This document shows, piece after piece, positions 12,882-24,198 of a DNA stretch of 64,000 nt. Made by a program: the position numbers and the translations under genes. The stretch is from NCBI RefSeq assembly GCF_907165205.1, contig NC_058196.1, positions 28,252,501 through 28,316,500 of the forward strand, written 5' to 3'. This DNA comes from Coccinella septempunctata (taxonomy: Eukaryota > Arthropoda > Insecta > Coleoptera > Coccinellidae). The notes under the pieces were generated by a model, which had not been told where the DNA came from, made no database searches, and saw only the letters and a program-made list of their open reading frames with translations. How positions within the stretch are numbered: the stretch's first letter is position 1; each line of letters starts with the position of its first letter.

Positions 12882-14141
12882 ACGTGCGTTCAAAAAAATT
12901 CGTCGTCAAGTAGGCTATGGAATTTTGAACGTCGATATTTCGTGTCTAAACGTAATTCTTAGCTCGTGCTTTACTATTTTCCAGGTGAACTGTCATTTTA
13001 GCATTTTGGGTTGTTGTTGAATTAAAATTATCAGCAAATTATAAAGATGGTTTTTACGGACGTGTGAAAGACTTTTACTATTGAATTCTACTTCAAAATT
13101 GGAAAGAAAATTGAAGGAAAATGGAAATATTCTGTTCCGGCGACTTCATTGAAGCCTATGTTGCTGTTGATTATTAAGAATGAATTTTTCCATTGTACTG
13201 TTTTGCGATGTGTTGACGAAACAGGTATGTTCAAACAAAAAAGGAAGTGGTATACCAAAAAAGAAGTTTTTGTTTTAGAGTTCAGTAATAATGAAAACAT
13301 GGTGACAAAAGCTCGACAAACCTCTCTTCAGATTTTATCTCAAGTGGATGGAGTATCCGTTGGCATATGCCACCCGATTATGAAAAAAAGATATCCATTT
13401 GTTTCCATAAAGATTGACATGTTATCAGAAAACTGAAAAGGTTGTGATTACCTAACCTTGTAGCATCCGAGAAAAATTGGAGTTCAGTATCATACTGATC
13501 TGATGCATACTGACAGTATGCATCAGTCAAAGGCAAAATGTGGACCTACTTTCTTTTATGGAACTTCAATAGCAGAACGTTATGAAGGAGAAAGCATCAT
13601 GCCTTTTTATAGCTGAATTGAATTTTAATAAATTGTCCAATGGCTATTTTCATGTAATTCAGTTCTTTTAGTTTAGTCATGGATTTTCAGTAATGACTGA
13701 ATCAATTCAATATTTATAGAGAATTAATAAACATATTATTGAGCATCTTACTGTGATCTATTCATATGACTGAAGTAACTAGAACCTTCTTACAAAAAAA
13801 CATACTACCACGATCAATTCAAGATTCATGTCTCTTACGTATGAAAATAGTGGACGGTTAAAATTTTTACGAAGAACTTTTCTAACCGCCACAGATTGTT
13901 TGGATTCTTGTCATCTTACTCAATGAAAGAAATGCTTTTCGAACGTTGGGTGAAATTTACAGGTAACCTTTTCTGAAGAAAAGTGCCTTTTCGTACAAAA
14001 TTACGATCTATAGGTTAATGTCATCATTGTTTACATTTTGGGAAGATGAAGTAATTCAAGGAAAGACATACGTTCAGCCACCGAACACCAGCCTTCAAAA
14101 TTTCATAGCCTACTTGACGACGAATTTTTTTGAACGCACGT
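12882..14141. mobile_element. DNA transposon with 45-bp terminal inverted repeats
   Basis: The two ends are inverted copies over about 45 bp with one mismatch that I see, starting ACGTGCGTTCAAAAAAATTC, and both are bordered by TA, as in Tc1/mariner-type insertion. The interior (1.26 kb) has an open frame at 13149-13436 (WYTKKEVFVLEFSNNENMV) that I cannot assign, and no recognisable DDE motifs. The good match between ends suggests it is younger than its decayed interior implies, or that it was mobilised as a non-autonomous copy. Solo relatives of its left end occur near 8752 and 47638. Confidence 0.75.
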
Positions 14142-15579
14142 TAGAAAACTCCAGAAAGTTTTCGTTCATGGAAGGGACGGAAATTGCACGTAGCATCGTA
14201 CATAAATTCCACGACGGAAATCTTCCTACCTTAAAATTTTAAAACGAATAAGTCGGCTTTTTTGCTGCACATTAAATGAGCGAAGACAGGTTGTTGAACC
14301 GAGTAAAGCGAAAACATAATGAACCTTGAATTCCAGCAGCACCTCTTAAGGGGATATTCAGCAGCGGACCTAATGAAAAACTACATAATTCAGGAGAATC
14401 TGGAAGTTTCCAACGAATGTAATTTTTAAAAAGTTTCGACGTCGAGTACATGTACCTTTCGATATTTTTTCTGGCGTAATTGAGTTTTATATTACACCGT
14501 GGAGAACTTTGAGCAAACTTTGTCAGCCCTAAATGCAGGCTATCATGTATAAATTGGTCTAATTGGACTCTTCCTATCGGCAATTTCCCTCTTAGGCTTA
14601 GGGGGCTTAATATCCTTTCACTAATCAACTTCACATCTTGAAAGAGCCCTCTAGGTAATAATTTGAAAATTTCAACAGATGAATTGCAATCTCCTGATTC
14701 ATATATTCGGAGAAGAGACATCTCGTATTTGCGAAGCTTATAACCTGTGATCGGAGAGTCATACCTTTCGCATAATATTCGTTATATCCTTAACGTGTTT
14801 CTGAGATAGGAAATTATTATTACTATTATTTGAACCGGGGTTATTGTGGCAACTGCACCATCTACAGCTCACCCTCTAACTCCCTCTGTACCTACATAAA
14901 TCGTGATGTAACAGGAGCGTGAAAATCAGAGAACGAAAGCATCAGAACACAAAACAAAGATAGCGTCCTATCAAATAACCAGAACGGATCTTTATGAACG
15001 GCCATCAACTTTGCCACGCTATATAAAATTTCGGCACTGTAACAAAAAATTTTACGACACCATATCGGACCGAGAGTCGTTATATAGATGAGTTTTATGT
15101 ATACTATAATCTGGAGGACCGGAAAACAACATTATTATGGAAACTGTCCCATGAACTAACGCACTGAACGTAATGCGAAACCGCTTGTCTTTGTATAAGA
15201 AGCAAAGGGGCGGAAGTAAATTGAATTGGCCAGGAACTAGGATAAAAAATTCGATGAATGGTGGGCTTCATTGGAATATAAGTTGGAATATTGAATAGAC
15301 AATTGTGTGACAAGCTGGCGATTGCCTGCATGGATAACGGAAAATTAAAAAGGTTTTGTTTATTTAAGGGTGTATTAAATTAGGTGTCTAATAGTCTACA
15401 TAACTTCTTGAAATGGGTACAATAAGCATGACTGCTTTAGAGCGATAACTAGTAGAGAAATGAACAAAATGATTATTAAACCTTGTAGACTCTGCAGTCT
15501 CAAAAAGGTTCCTTCTGTTTCAACCATATGATCAAAGTTCAATATCGAGGAGGACCTGCTCTATCTCTACGAAGTGCTC
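14142..15579. other. No gene seen; non-coding
   Basis: A 149-codon frame on the minus strand (14721-14272) has no motif I recognise, no start context and no splice support, so I do not call it a gene. No repeats were noticed. Confidence 0.35.
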
Positions 15580-16255
15580 TTATTCTATCGGCAGATCATA
15601 GAAATGTACCCAAGTCTCATCCATAGTAACAATTCGGTTTAAGAAGCCTACATCGTTTTCAAATCGAGCACAGATCGAACGCGATGCTTCTACCCTTGCA
15701 GGCTTTTGGTCAACATTCAAACATTTGGGGATCCATTTTGCAGCAATTTTTCTCATGTCCAAATTGACGTGAACTATCTGATGAACGCGTTCGTATGAAA
15801 TATTCAGATATCCGTTTTAGCCCAATTCGACGGTCTGATAAAATCATGTCATGAACTGCAGCGATATTTTCGGGGACTGACACAGAAACTTCCCGATCGG
15901 TCATCATCTTCATTGGAAAGTTCAGCTCTTTTGAAGCTTGCAGTACAATTTTTCACGGTCGCATACGAAGGACATTGACCACCAAGGGTATTGAGCACAT
16001 CTTCGTAAATCTGCTTACCTCCTAACCCTTTTAAATACACGTAATTGATGATGGCTCGATACTCCAATTTTTCGATTTTCACAATTTCGGTGGACATCTT
16101 CTTTCTTTTAATTCATTGCTTAACTCTGGTTAACTTTTTTGACCTCAAACTTCACACTGACACTTCTAATGAGTTATTGTTCGTTGCTATGGTAACGCAA
16201 TATTTTTTATGCATGGAACTGGTCTAGGCAAACTAGATAACAATATATCCGCGTA
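15580..16255 (-). mobile_element. mariner copy C, 3'-truncated
   Basis: The right border is a mariner end (CAATATATCCGCGTA, complement of the TACG-type end). On the minus strand the transposase starts at 16097 (MSTEIVKIEKLEYRAIINYV), passes a frameshift near 15900, continues through the second helix-turn-helix region, then KIAAKWIPKCLNVDQK, and ends soon after the first catalytic motif (TMDETWVHFYD) near 15590. Everything after this motif is missing, including the other two catalytic Asp residues. Confidence 0.87.
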
Positions 16256-18443
16256 GACCTTGACGCCAGATCTGAAATGACCAAGAAAAACTCTAGAGAT
16301 TTGGAATTTTTGTCGTTAACGATTTACTGAAAAGGTGGATCGACTGGCATTGTGAATTTTTGACCAAGAAGTTTATCCGTTCAACGCGAAAGAAGATTGG
16401 TCTCGAACCGTTTCCGTCAAACCCGAAATTCTCGCCTTTCCTCCCGATAAAACCCGTTTTTCCCGACTAAATCCGAACGGGGTCCATATCGACAGGTGAA
16501 AATTGTTTCTCCCCACACCGAGAGTAATCCTTCACGCGAGACGTCAAACAAATTCGGCATAAATTCACATCTTGATATTCCATGAACTCGTCATCTGCCG
16601 TCAGCCATCCTTCATTCGGATCCACGCCAGGCACATCGTACATCTGCCCCAAACCAATCCATCACGGTGCAATAACAAAAACGCGGCATCCGGAGGAAAT
16701 TCGTCCAGAACTTCGACTAGGAAAGTGAACTAATTGGCTTAATTTATTTAGGACCCGTTTCTTATACGTGTCTACGGAAGACCCTGAATAATAGCGCAGA
16801 TATAACGTTGCTAAGTGGAACTTTATTTGGCGAATAAGTAAGGACCCCTTTTTCGAGTTAATGGCGGATAAATGAGGTATTATTTGTCTAGCCGGATTGC
16901 TTTTAGCCAAAAGCGATGAATAGATTCGAATCTGCTGCCGTTCTGCCCGGTGAATTGCGAAGTCTTCATTTCAATCTCGCGCTGAAGGTGGGAAAAGGAG
17001 ATGAATTAATGATAACTCAAATTTCCCAAAATGTTCCACGGCTGAGTTCCCCCTTTGAATATTGAGCACTTTCAGGTCCTCGTGCCGCTTGCTGTAGACT
17101 CTCGCTTGGCACTTTTGTTCGATATTTGATTCTATTTGTCTGTCTTTCTAATTGAAATAATTTTAAGGCGATCACGTGTACCTACATGATTCAGGTGTCC
17201 TACCGAAAATTCGTTTCTCATCAGGATATGCAGAAATCGTATCGTTATTTAGGTTAAACTTGAGAGATTTGTCAATTTTAGACCATATTTCGAGCAAGAT
17301 TCTTCTTTGATTTGTTAAAATTCATTCGAATGGATGTCTGTCACGTGTACATTCTCGAGCGCGGTGGGTTTTTTTCATTTTGAAGCTAATGATTCAAGAA
17401 TAACGGAAAGAATATAATCTGACAGTTTCAGCGAGCCGAAACGATAAAAATTGGCCATAAAAGTCGCAAAAATCAGTTTTTTCGAATTATCTCCTCTCCT
17501 AGGCTTCAAATTGTTTTCGCATTCACTATAAAAGTTGTAGAGTATAAAATTTTCTACAAATTTGGCACGAAGCAATTTTTTCTACGTTTGAACGTTTTCG
17601 AGATATATGGCGATGAATGTACATTGACCTTGGCCTTTCGCATGTGTGGCTAAGCTCCTCGCCTGTATCAACCTCTAGCTCGAAAACGGGTATGAAAAAT
17701 AGCTTCAGATAAAAGTTGTATAGAATTTTATTATCTACAACTTTCATAATGAATACAGAAACGATTAGAAGTACAAGAAGGGGGATATTTTAAAAAATTG
17801 CCTTGTTATCACCTTCAAACTGTCAGATTAAGAAGACCCCCCTGATTAGTGTCAAATTAATGGGTTAATACGTCTGCAACACCGAGATTAACCATCTGTA
17901 TGAAAATCTGACACGATCGAGTATGTACAAGTAATGATTTTTTTGCATTTTCAAAGAACCTCTGCTGTGACCTTGCGTCACGTCCGAATTGTCAGTCGCT
18001 TGAAAAGTAGCCTCCTTTGGGTACAATTAATATATCCTCCAAAAATTTGACACACTATTTCATTGGATCCATGATTTTGGTGATTTTTCGTGTAAAACCG
18101 TTAATATTTCCGAAAGTATCAGGAATAGGGATAAAAGTACTAAACAAAAATACTCAGGTGGGGATAGAGAAGCGAAAAAAGTTATAATAAATAGGGTGTC
18201 CCATTTGACAAAACGAAATTTGAAGTATTTTTTCGTATATAAACGGCAACGTCTCAATATTGAAAATCGTGAACTTACACCCTAGTACCCAAATTTTAAA
18301 CAAGTTGCAGATAGTGGTAGCAATTTGAAACTGGCACTAGAGCATTTGTGTTAGTTTTTGCTTATTCACTGAGAAAAAAAGGATTATTTTATCGTTTTAA
18401 TTGGTGTTTTTTTGGGAAATAACAAATTTGGTTAAAATGTGTG
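16256..18443. other. Non-coding stretch with one orphan small ORF
   Basis: 16280-17110 is less AT-rich than its surroundings. Within it a minus-strand frame (16652-16467, 61 codons) contains MEYQDVNLCRICLTS, reminiscent of the start of a zinc-finger-associated (ZAD) domain, but it stops soon after and I could not extend it with an exon. From 17375 to 17750 there is interspersed-repeat-like sequence (AAAGTTGTAGA... repeated motifs). No gene is claimed. Confidence 0.3.
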
Positions 18444-19317
18444 TCTGTAAACAAATGCGAAGGACTTGGGAGATAATTCCTCGATGAAAATAAGCAGGGG
18501 TAGTTCCAGAAATTTTTTTCGAAATCGAACTCCCTTCCAAGATACAGCCTTTGGAAGGCGGTGACGAGTTGACAGTTTTTAATTTTTTCACGGGTTCTAA
18601 AAAACACTGAGTCATGAAACTATGCATAATATGAAGCACTTAGTAGATGTTGCTCACACAATTTTTTTAGATCTCATAACTTTATTACTAGGGGTTGAAA
18701 ATAACGCCCCTTCATGATTTTCCTTCAGAAAATGTTTTCGTGGGATAGATTTTCGAAAAATAAAATTCTCTTATGGTTTCCCATTCAATTCAGGAGAAGA
18801 AAAGTCTCTTGCAAAATTTCGATACAGTCGATACTTTTCTAGGAATAAATAAATACATGCATCAACTCTCTGCCTCATAGACCTTCGTATACTGCTTGTA
18901 AGTTTTTATTTATTCCGAGAAAAGTATCGACTTCATCGAAATTTCTCAAGAGACTTTTTTTCTCCAGAATTGAGTGGGAAACCATAAGAGAATTTTATTT
19001 TTCGAAAATCTATCCCATGAAAACAATTTTTGAAGGAAAATCATAAGGGGTTGTTATTTCCAACCACTAATAATAAAGTTATGAGATTTAAAAAAATTGT
19101 GTGAGTAACATCTACTCAGTGCTTCATATTATGAACAGTTTTATGACTCAGTGTTCTTCAGAACCCGTAAAAAAAATTTAAAACTGTCAACTCGTCATCG
19201 CCTTCCAAAGGCAGTATCTTGGAAGGGAGGTCGATTTCGAAAAAAATTTATAGGAACTACCCCTGCTTATTTTCATCGAAGAATCATCTCCCTAAGTCCT
19301 TCGCATTTGTTTACAGA
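18444..19317. repeat. Long near-palindrome (inverted repeat, about 415-bp arms)
   Basis: The left arm (about 18444-18858) is repeated as its reverse complement in the right arm (about 18905-19317). Matching landmarks run outward-in: CTGTAAACAAATGCGAAGGACT, the AAGCAGGGGTAGTTCC block, the CTTTGGAAGGCGGTGACGAG block, CACTGAGTCAT, AACTTTATTA, TTCTCTTATGGTTTCCCA, and CGATACTTTTCT next to the spacer. The spacer is only about 45 bp. Arms differ by scattered substitutions and small indels. A transcript would fold into a long hairpin. It is most likely a foldback-type transposable element. Confidence 0.85.
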
Positions 19318-20080
19318 TACCCTGTATATTGACATACCTCGTGAAAATGAAAGGCTCTTACGATGTTCTTGTCAAGGAACAGTGTTTGAACAAACCAAAT
19401 TATGTGCAAAATATTATGGGGAGAAAGTGGTGAATTTTATCTACATTCAACGTGCAATGCCTCGCGACCCCCAAAGTCTTTCCATAGACCATGCCCCCAT
19501 TCATCTTAGGACTATCGAAACATCAACCGCTAACCCCATTACATGCCACTCACGCAGAGTGAAAACGGCGGGGAAGGAATCGAACGAACAAAAGTTCGAA
19601 CAGGCTGACCGCGTTACCGATCAGACGAGCCATCGCAATAACAAGCAGTAAATCTCGGTGCTGCCATAAATATCTTGTTTATCTCGCCGCGACCTGATCT
19701 CCGCACAGCCCACAACACCTTGTTCGATATAATCGATCCCTTCGCAGTCGACAATCGTGACGTGGGGGCGGTGGAGCTCCTGCCCCCGCTTAAAAACCGG
19801 TACGAGGACGGCATATTTGAGGAATGGCCACCATAAATCACCGCCGAAGATAGATAGGAAATGGGTGGCTGCTTGAGGGGTGGGAAAGGAAGAGTGCTCT
19901 CAACCGAAGATGGTAGTTGAGGTGCGAGGAAAGCTAGGGGGCTTGACGGAGGGCGCTGGAGGGCAGGTTATGAGGTTTTTCTACTTGTCGCGAATTATTT
20001 CAGAGGAAATAGAGATATAATAGGAATATTTCTAATTGGATACAGAAAGGTATTTGATATTTTCGTGGAATCAAACAATA
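19318..20080. promoter_or_regulatory. GC-richer island, candidate conserved non-coding element
   Basis: From about 19480 to 19960 the sequence is clearly GC-richer than the flanking DNA and contains no repeat signature I recognise. It includes GCCATAAATATC, TATAATCGATCCC and CCACCATAAATCACC motifs that resemble homeodomain or TALE-type binding sites. No coding frame has support. Regulatory function, for example for the Dpr gene downstream, is inference only. Confidence 0.3.
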
Positions 20081-21334
20081 TACGAGGATGTATTGATATC
20101 TAGTTAGCCTAGACCAGTTCCATGCATAAAAACAATATTGCATTACCATAGCAACGAACAGTAACTCATTAAAAGTGTCAGTGTGAAGTTTGAGGTCAAA
20201 AAAGTAAACCACAGTTACGCAATAAATTAAAAAGAAGAAGATGTCCACCGAAATTGTGAAAATCGAAATATTGGAGTATCGAGCCATCATCAAGTACCTG
20301 TATTTAAAAGGGTCAGGAGGTAAGCAGATTTAGGAAGATATGCTTAATACCCTTGGTGATCAATGTCCTTCGTATGCGACCGTGAAAAATTGGATTGCAA
20401 GATTCAAATGTGTTAAATTTTCCATTGAAGGTGATGACCGATCTGGAAGGCAAGTTTCTGTGTCAGTCCCCGATAATATCGATGCAGTTCATGACAGGAT
20501 TTCATCAGACCGTCGAATTGGGCTAAAACGGATATCTGAAGCACTGAATATTTGATACGAACTCGTTCATCGTATAGTTCACGTCAATTTGTACATGGGA
20601 AAAATTGCTGCAAAATGGATCCCCAAATGTTTGAATGTTGACCAAAAGCGTGCAAGGGTAGAAGCATCGCATTCGATCTGTGCTCGATTTGAAAACGATG
20701 TAGACTTCTTAAACCGAATGGTTACTATGGATGAGATTTGGGTACATTTCTACGATCCAGAAACAAAGCAACAATCGATGGAATGGCGACAATTTGGTTC
20801 TCCAAGACCTAAGAAGTTTCGTGTCCAAAAATCTGCTGGAAAAGTTCTTGCTTCAGTTGTTTGGGATTGCCATGGAGTTATCATGATTGATTTTTTGGAT
20901 AAGGGTAGAACAAGAACCGGAGATTACTATTCGACATTACTTACGGGAAAAAATTAAAGAGAAAAGACGCGGAAAGCTATCCAATGGTGTTTTGTTTTTG
21001 CAGGACAACGCCCCTGCACACAAATCTCATGTTGCCATGCAAAAAATGCTTGATTTAGGGTTTGAATTACAAGACCACCCCTCTTACTCACAAGAATTGA
21101 AAAAAAGTTTAAAAGGTCGGAAATTTTCTTCCAACGAGGTGGTAATAAAAGCTGTGGAGGTCTGGTTTGCAGAGCAAGAAGCGAAACTTTTTTTTTGAAG
21201 GTCTAGAGACGTTGCAGGTTTGCTATAATAAATGAATCCAATTAAGAGGAGAATATGTTGAGTAATAAAATATTTTGACGTTGAAATTTTGTTTGGTTCT
21301 ACAGTAGGCTAAGAATTTCCAATATATCCTCGTA
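20081..21334 (+). mobile_element. mariner copy D, near full length, dead
   Basis: Complete-looking mariner of 1254 bp with ends TACGAGGATGTATTG and the inverse of TACGAGGATATATTG. The transposase begins at 20241 (MSTEIVKIEILEYR), has a stop after GGKQI near 20333, another after SEALNI near 20553, and a frameshift near 20940. Visible blocks are KIAAKWIPKCLNVDQKRAR, TMDEIWVHFYDPETKQQS (first Asp), SAGKVLASVVWDCHGVIMI and FLQDNAPAHKSH (second Asp). In the last block PSYSQELKKSLKGRKF has replaced the family's SPDLAPSDY/F region, so the third Asp of the DD34D triad is lost. Confidence 0.92.
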
Positions 21335-22083
21335 TTTTCGATTTCAAAGGTATCTTCTCGTTGGAAATCTTTATCGATTAAAGTAGGTACATGCTCAACA
21401 TAAAATTTTGTCATCATTATCAGGCTCGGCACCTCAAATGGACCAATAATATAACTAAGATTCGAGACACTTTTTCAGGGCGCAAACACAGTGAGTCGAT
21501 CAATCCAAGCTGCATGAAACCGACGCTGACAAACAACCACTCATGCGATGACCTGAATGAGCATAACCCCTCAAAATCCTCGCATCAAATCTTCGCATAC
21601 ATTATATCTCAGCAATAATTCACTGACAATCCCCGATCTCCCGGTGTAATCCCCGGTCCGACAGACTACGTGAACAAGACAAGCAGCATCTTCTTCAGAA
21701 GACGTCTCGGTGTTCGATTTTGCATTTCCAGGAGATCTGCGGTCTATGTATTAACGGCTTTAGGGTGATTTAGTTAATTGGGATCAATGTCGACGTCAAG
21801 ATGTTCCCGATAATTGGAGTTCGCTATTGAAGCCGAACGCCGATATCATGCTAAGTGGACCGAATGCTCAAGTATGTACTTAAGCTGATGAGGGTTTATC
21901 ATAGTTGAGGATCCTGTCCGCAGGTTCTTACATGTCATAAACCTCAGAACTGAATAAAAGGAGTCCTATCCCTACTTCTTACTTCCTCATCAAGAGAGTT
22001 TACCCACTGCTACGCCAGAGGACCTAAAAGGAATACTGAACGTATTCAGACTTAGTAAAGTACAAATTACAAGATACTATACA
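21335..22083. other. No gene seen; non-coding
   Basis: The 75-codon frame at 21391-21618 is unrecognised. 21620-21850 is moderately GC-richer than the background. Nothing else was noted. Confidence 0.35.
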
Positions 22084-23545
22084 ACGTGAGTCTTCGACTC
22101 GTAAAAATATTTTATCAGTTGATTTTTGAGGTCGAAAGATTCATTCTTTCATTCATTCATTCATTGGTGTAACCCGTTACCGGGAAAAAATCTACAAAAA
22201 GACAATAAAAAATTAAGTTGCGAACAGACTTGTAATTTGTTACACCTACAGATCCTTCTAAACTCCGGGCATGGATAAGTCATCAAACAGATCTGGCTGT
22301 ATTCTTCTCGAGTCTCCATTATAACTGTGACCTGTCCAACGCTAGTTGTTCCCAGTTATGATTGGCATCAACTGATTTTAGGGATTGATGTAGTCTATCC
22401 TTAAACCGCTCATACTGGCCTCCTGGTTTCCGAGCTCGCTCTGTGAATTCGCCATACAGAGCTATTTTGGGGAGTCTTGTGTCTTGCATCTTCAGAATGT
22501 GGCCGCTCCATCTGAGTCGGGCCCTCGTTACTTGAGTCTCAATTGTTGTACAACTCGCGCGTTGCAAGACTTCTGCATTCGAAACTTTGTGGAACCATCT
22601 GATGTGCATTATTTGTCTTAGATGACGTTGTTGCGTTTGTTCAAGCTGTTTAAATATGTCGCCTGTAGGGCGTCCAGCTTTCGCTTCCGTGAAGAAGCGT
22701 TGGGAGGACGACTGCTTTGTAAACAGCTGTCTTGGTCTTCAGATTGAGGTCGTGATTTTGAAATACTCTGTCCTTTAGCTTCCAGAATGCCCGTGATGCC
22801 GAATTGATACGGTTGTGTATTTCCGTGTCTAGGTTAGCCCTAGTATTTATGAAGCTTCCCAAGTATTTGAACTGCTCGACCTGTTCTAGAGTTAATTCTC
22901 CAGGCTGATATCTGTTTGAAGGTCAAAAGAAACACTTTTTCCTATACCATTTTTTTTTATTCGTACCTGATAAAAAGATAGAGCCATTTTAAGTTTTCAT
23001 AATGAGCTGTGGCACCCCTGGAAAATTACCTTCAGTATAACTAGCTAAATCTGTGACACTACTCCTCTATGGATCTTTTAAACAGAGTTGTATTCAGACA
23101 TAGTACCCAATTTCTCAAATTTCCCAGACACTTTTTGATTTTTGAACATTTTGAACAAATTACTCGAAAACGACCCATTATACGAGAAAATATGAAGAAT
23201 ACTCACTTCTATTTCACCAAACGTTCAAATATTCATTGGATAGCGTCCTACTTAGTTTCAAGAATTGGGTTCTTTGAATTTTTGGTACTTTTATGGTACG
23301 TAATGGTCATAATGAGAAAACTGAAGAGTCTTGTTCGAAAAAGATTTCCTATAATAAATGAAAAACTATATTCTGAAATTCATTTCATTTGATAACACCG
23401 TTTATGAGATGGAACTAAAAATAATAATTTTTTGTGGTTTTTCAACAGCCTCTATCTTTCAAAGCGAGCCAATGCGGAAAAAATGGTAAAGGAAAAAAGT
23501 GTTTCTTTTGATCTCAAGAATCTACTGTTAAAATATTTGAAATTT
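22084..23545. mobile_element. Foldback MITE copy 2, split by a LINE
   Basis: The left end at about 22084-22138 (GTGAGTCTTCGACTCGTAAAAATATTT) matches the left end of the MITE at 38015. The body resumes at 22917 (AGGTCAAAAGAAACACTTTT) and continues, collinear with the 38-kb copy, to a diverged right end near 23545. The 778-bp gap is the LINE 3' fragment at 22139-22916. The order of events is therefore visible: MITE first, LINE second. Confidence 0.7.
22139..22916 (-). mobile_element. RTE-like LINE, 5'-truncated copy 2
   Basis: The minus strand encodes GSFINTRANLDTEIHNRINS, AFWKLKDRVFQNHDLNL, AVVLPTLLHGSESWTPYRRH and, after a frameshift, MHIRWFHKVSNAEVLQRA and RLRWSGHILKMQD. This is the C-terminal end of a non-LTR reverse-transcriptase protein and a close relative of copy 1 at 11845-12710. 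The 3' end carries a short (TGAA)n tail on the element's strand (22139-22165), a common kind of terminus for such elements. It is inserted inside the foldback MITE. Confidence 0.82.
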
Positions 23546-24198
23546 TTTTTGGTCTTTAGTAGTTGTATGAAAACGTCCAAAGCACTAGTAGATATATAGA
23601 GGGTGTTTTCGAAGGTGGGGCTTTTTTTTTGACAGAAGGTTGAACTCATCAAAATAAGTCGTTAACCAAAAATTGTCTGTATAAAATATCCAAGATGGCG
23701 CAGATACAATCCCTAGAAGTTCGACACAATTTCATTGAATTTCAAGTAGGGGACTGTGGAAGGTGACCCCCGGCTTCGCAAAAACGAAACAAAACATAAA
23801 CATATGGCTGGACAATGAATGGTTCAGTACCAAGTTCATCAGATTAGATGCATCAGGTCACTTTTGAGAGAATCATAGTTGTTGTATCGTGCAATTTAGG
23901 GTGAAAAAAAATGTAGAAAATCGAGGCAGTTTCTTGAAAGTGCCTATGTTAGTTATGTTGAAAAAGTGGTATGATGTTTCCCCATTTCATCCCATTTTTC
24001 GAACAAGAAAATTGTGATGCCCATTGTGAAAAAATTCGTGAATAATTAAGACGAATTTTATTGGTGAGATTTTGAAGTATTATTCTATTTTTTTACACTT
24101 GTGTCCTAAGACTCTTCTGTCAGTTGGTATAGAAATGAGCCATCTCACAAAATCGTGTAAGTTACTAAAAAAATAATGAGAATCTCGTATCATTTCAG
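23546..24198. other. Intronic DNA upstream of Dpr exon
   Basis: No coding exon seen. 23590-23700 begins GAGGGTGTTTTCGAAGGTGG, a start style typical of interspersed elements. A polypyrimidine-containing acceptor (CATTTCAG) directly precedes the Dpr exon at 24199. Confidence 0.35.

Noticed and set aside
14272..14721. 149-codon minus-strand frame
   Set aside because: No motif, no splice or promoter support, no similarity that I recognise.
19151..19651. 166-codon plus-strand frame
   Set aside because: Its first third lies in the right arm of the near-palindrome and the rest runs through non-coding DNA; no domain.
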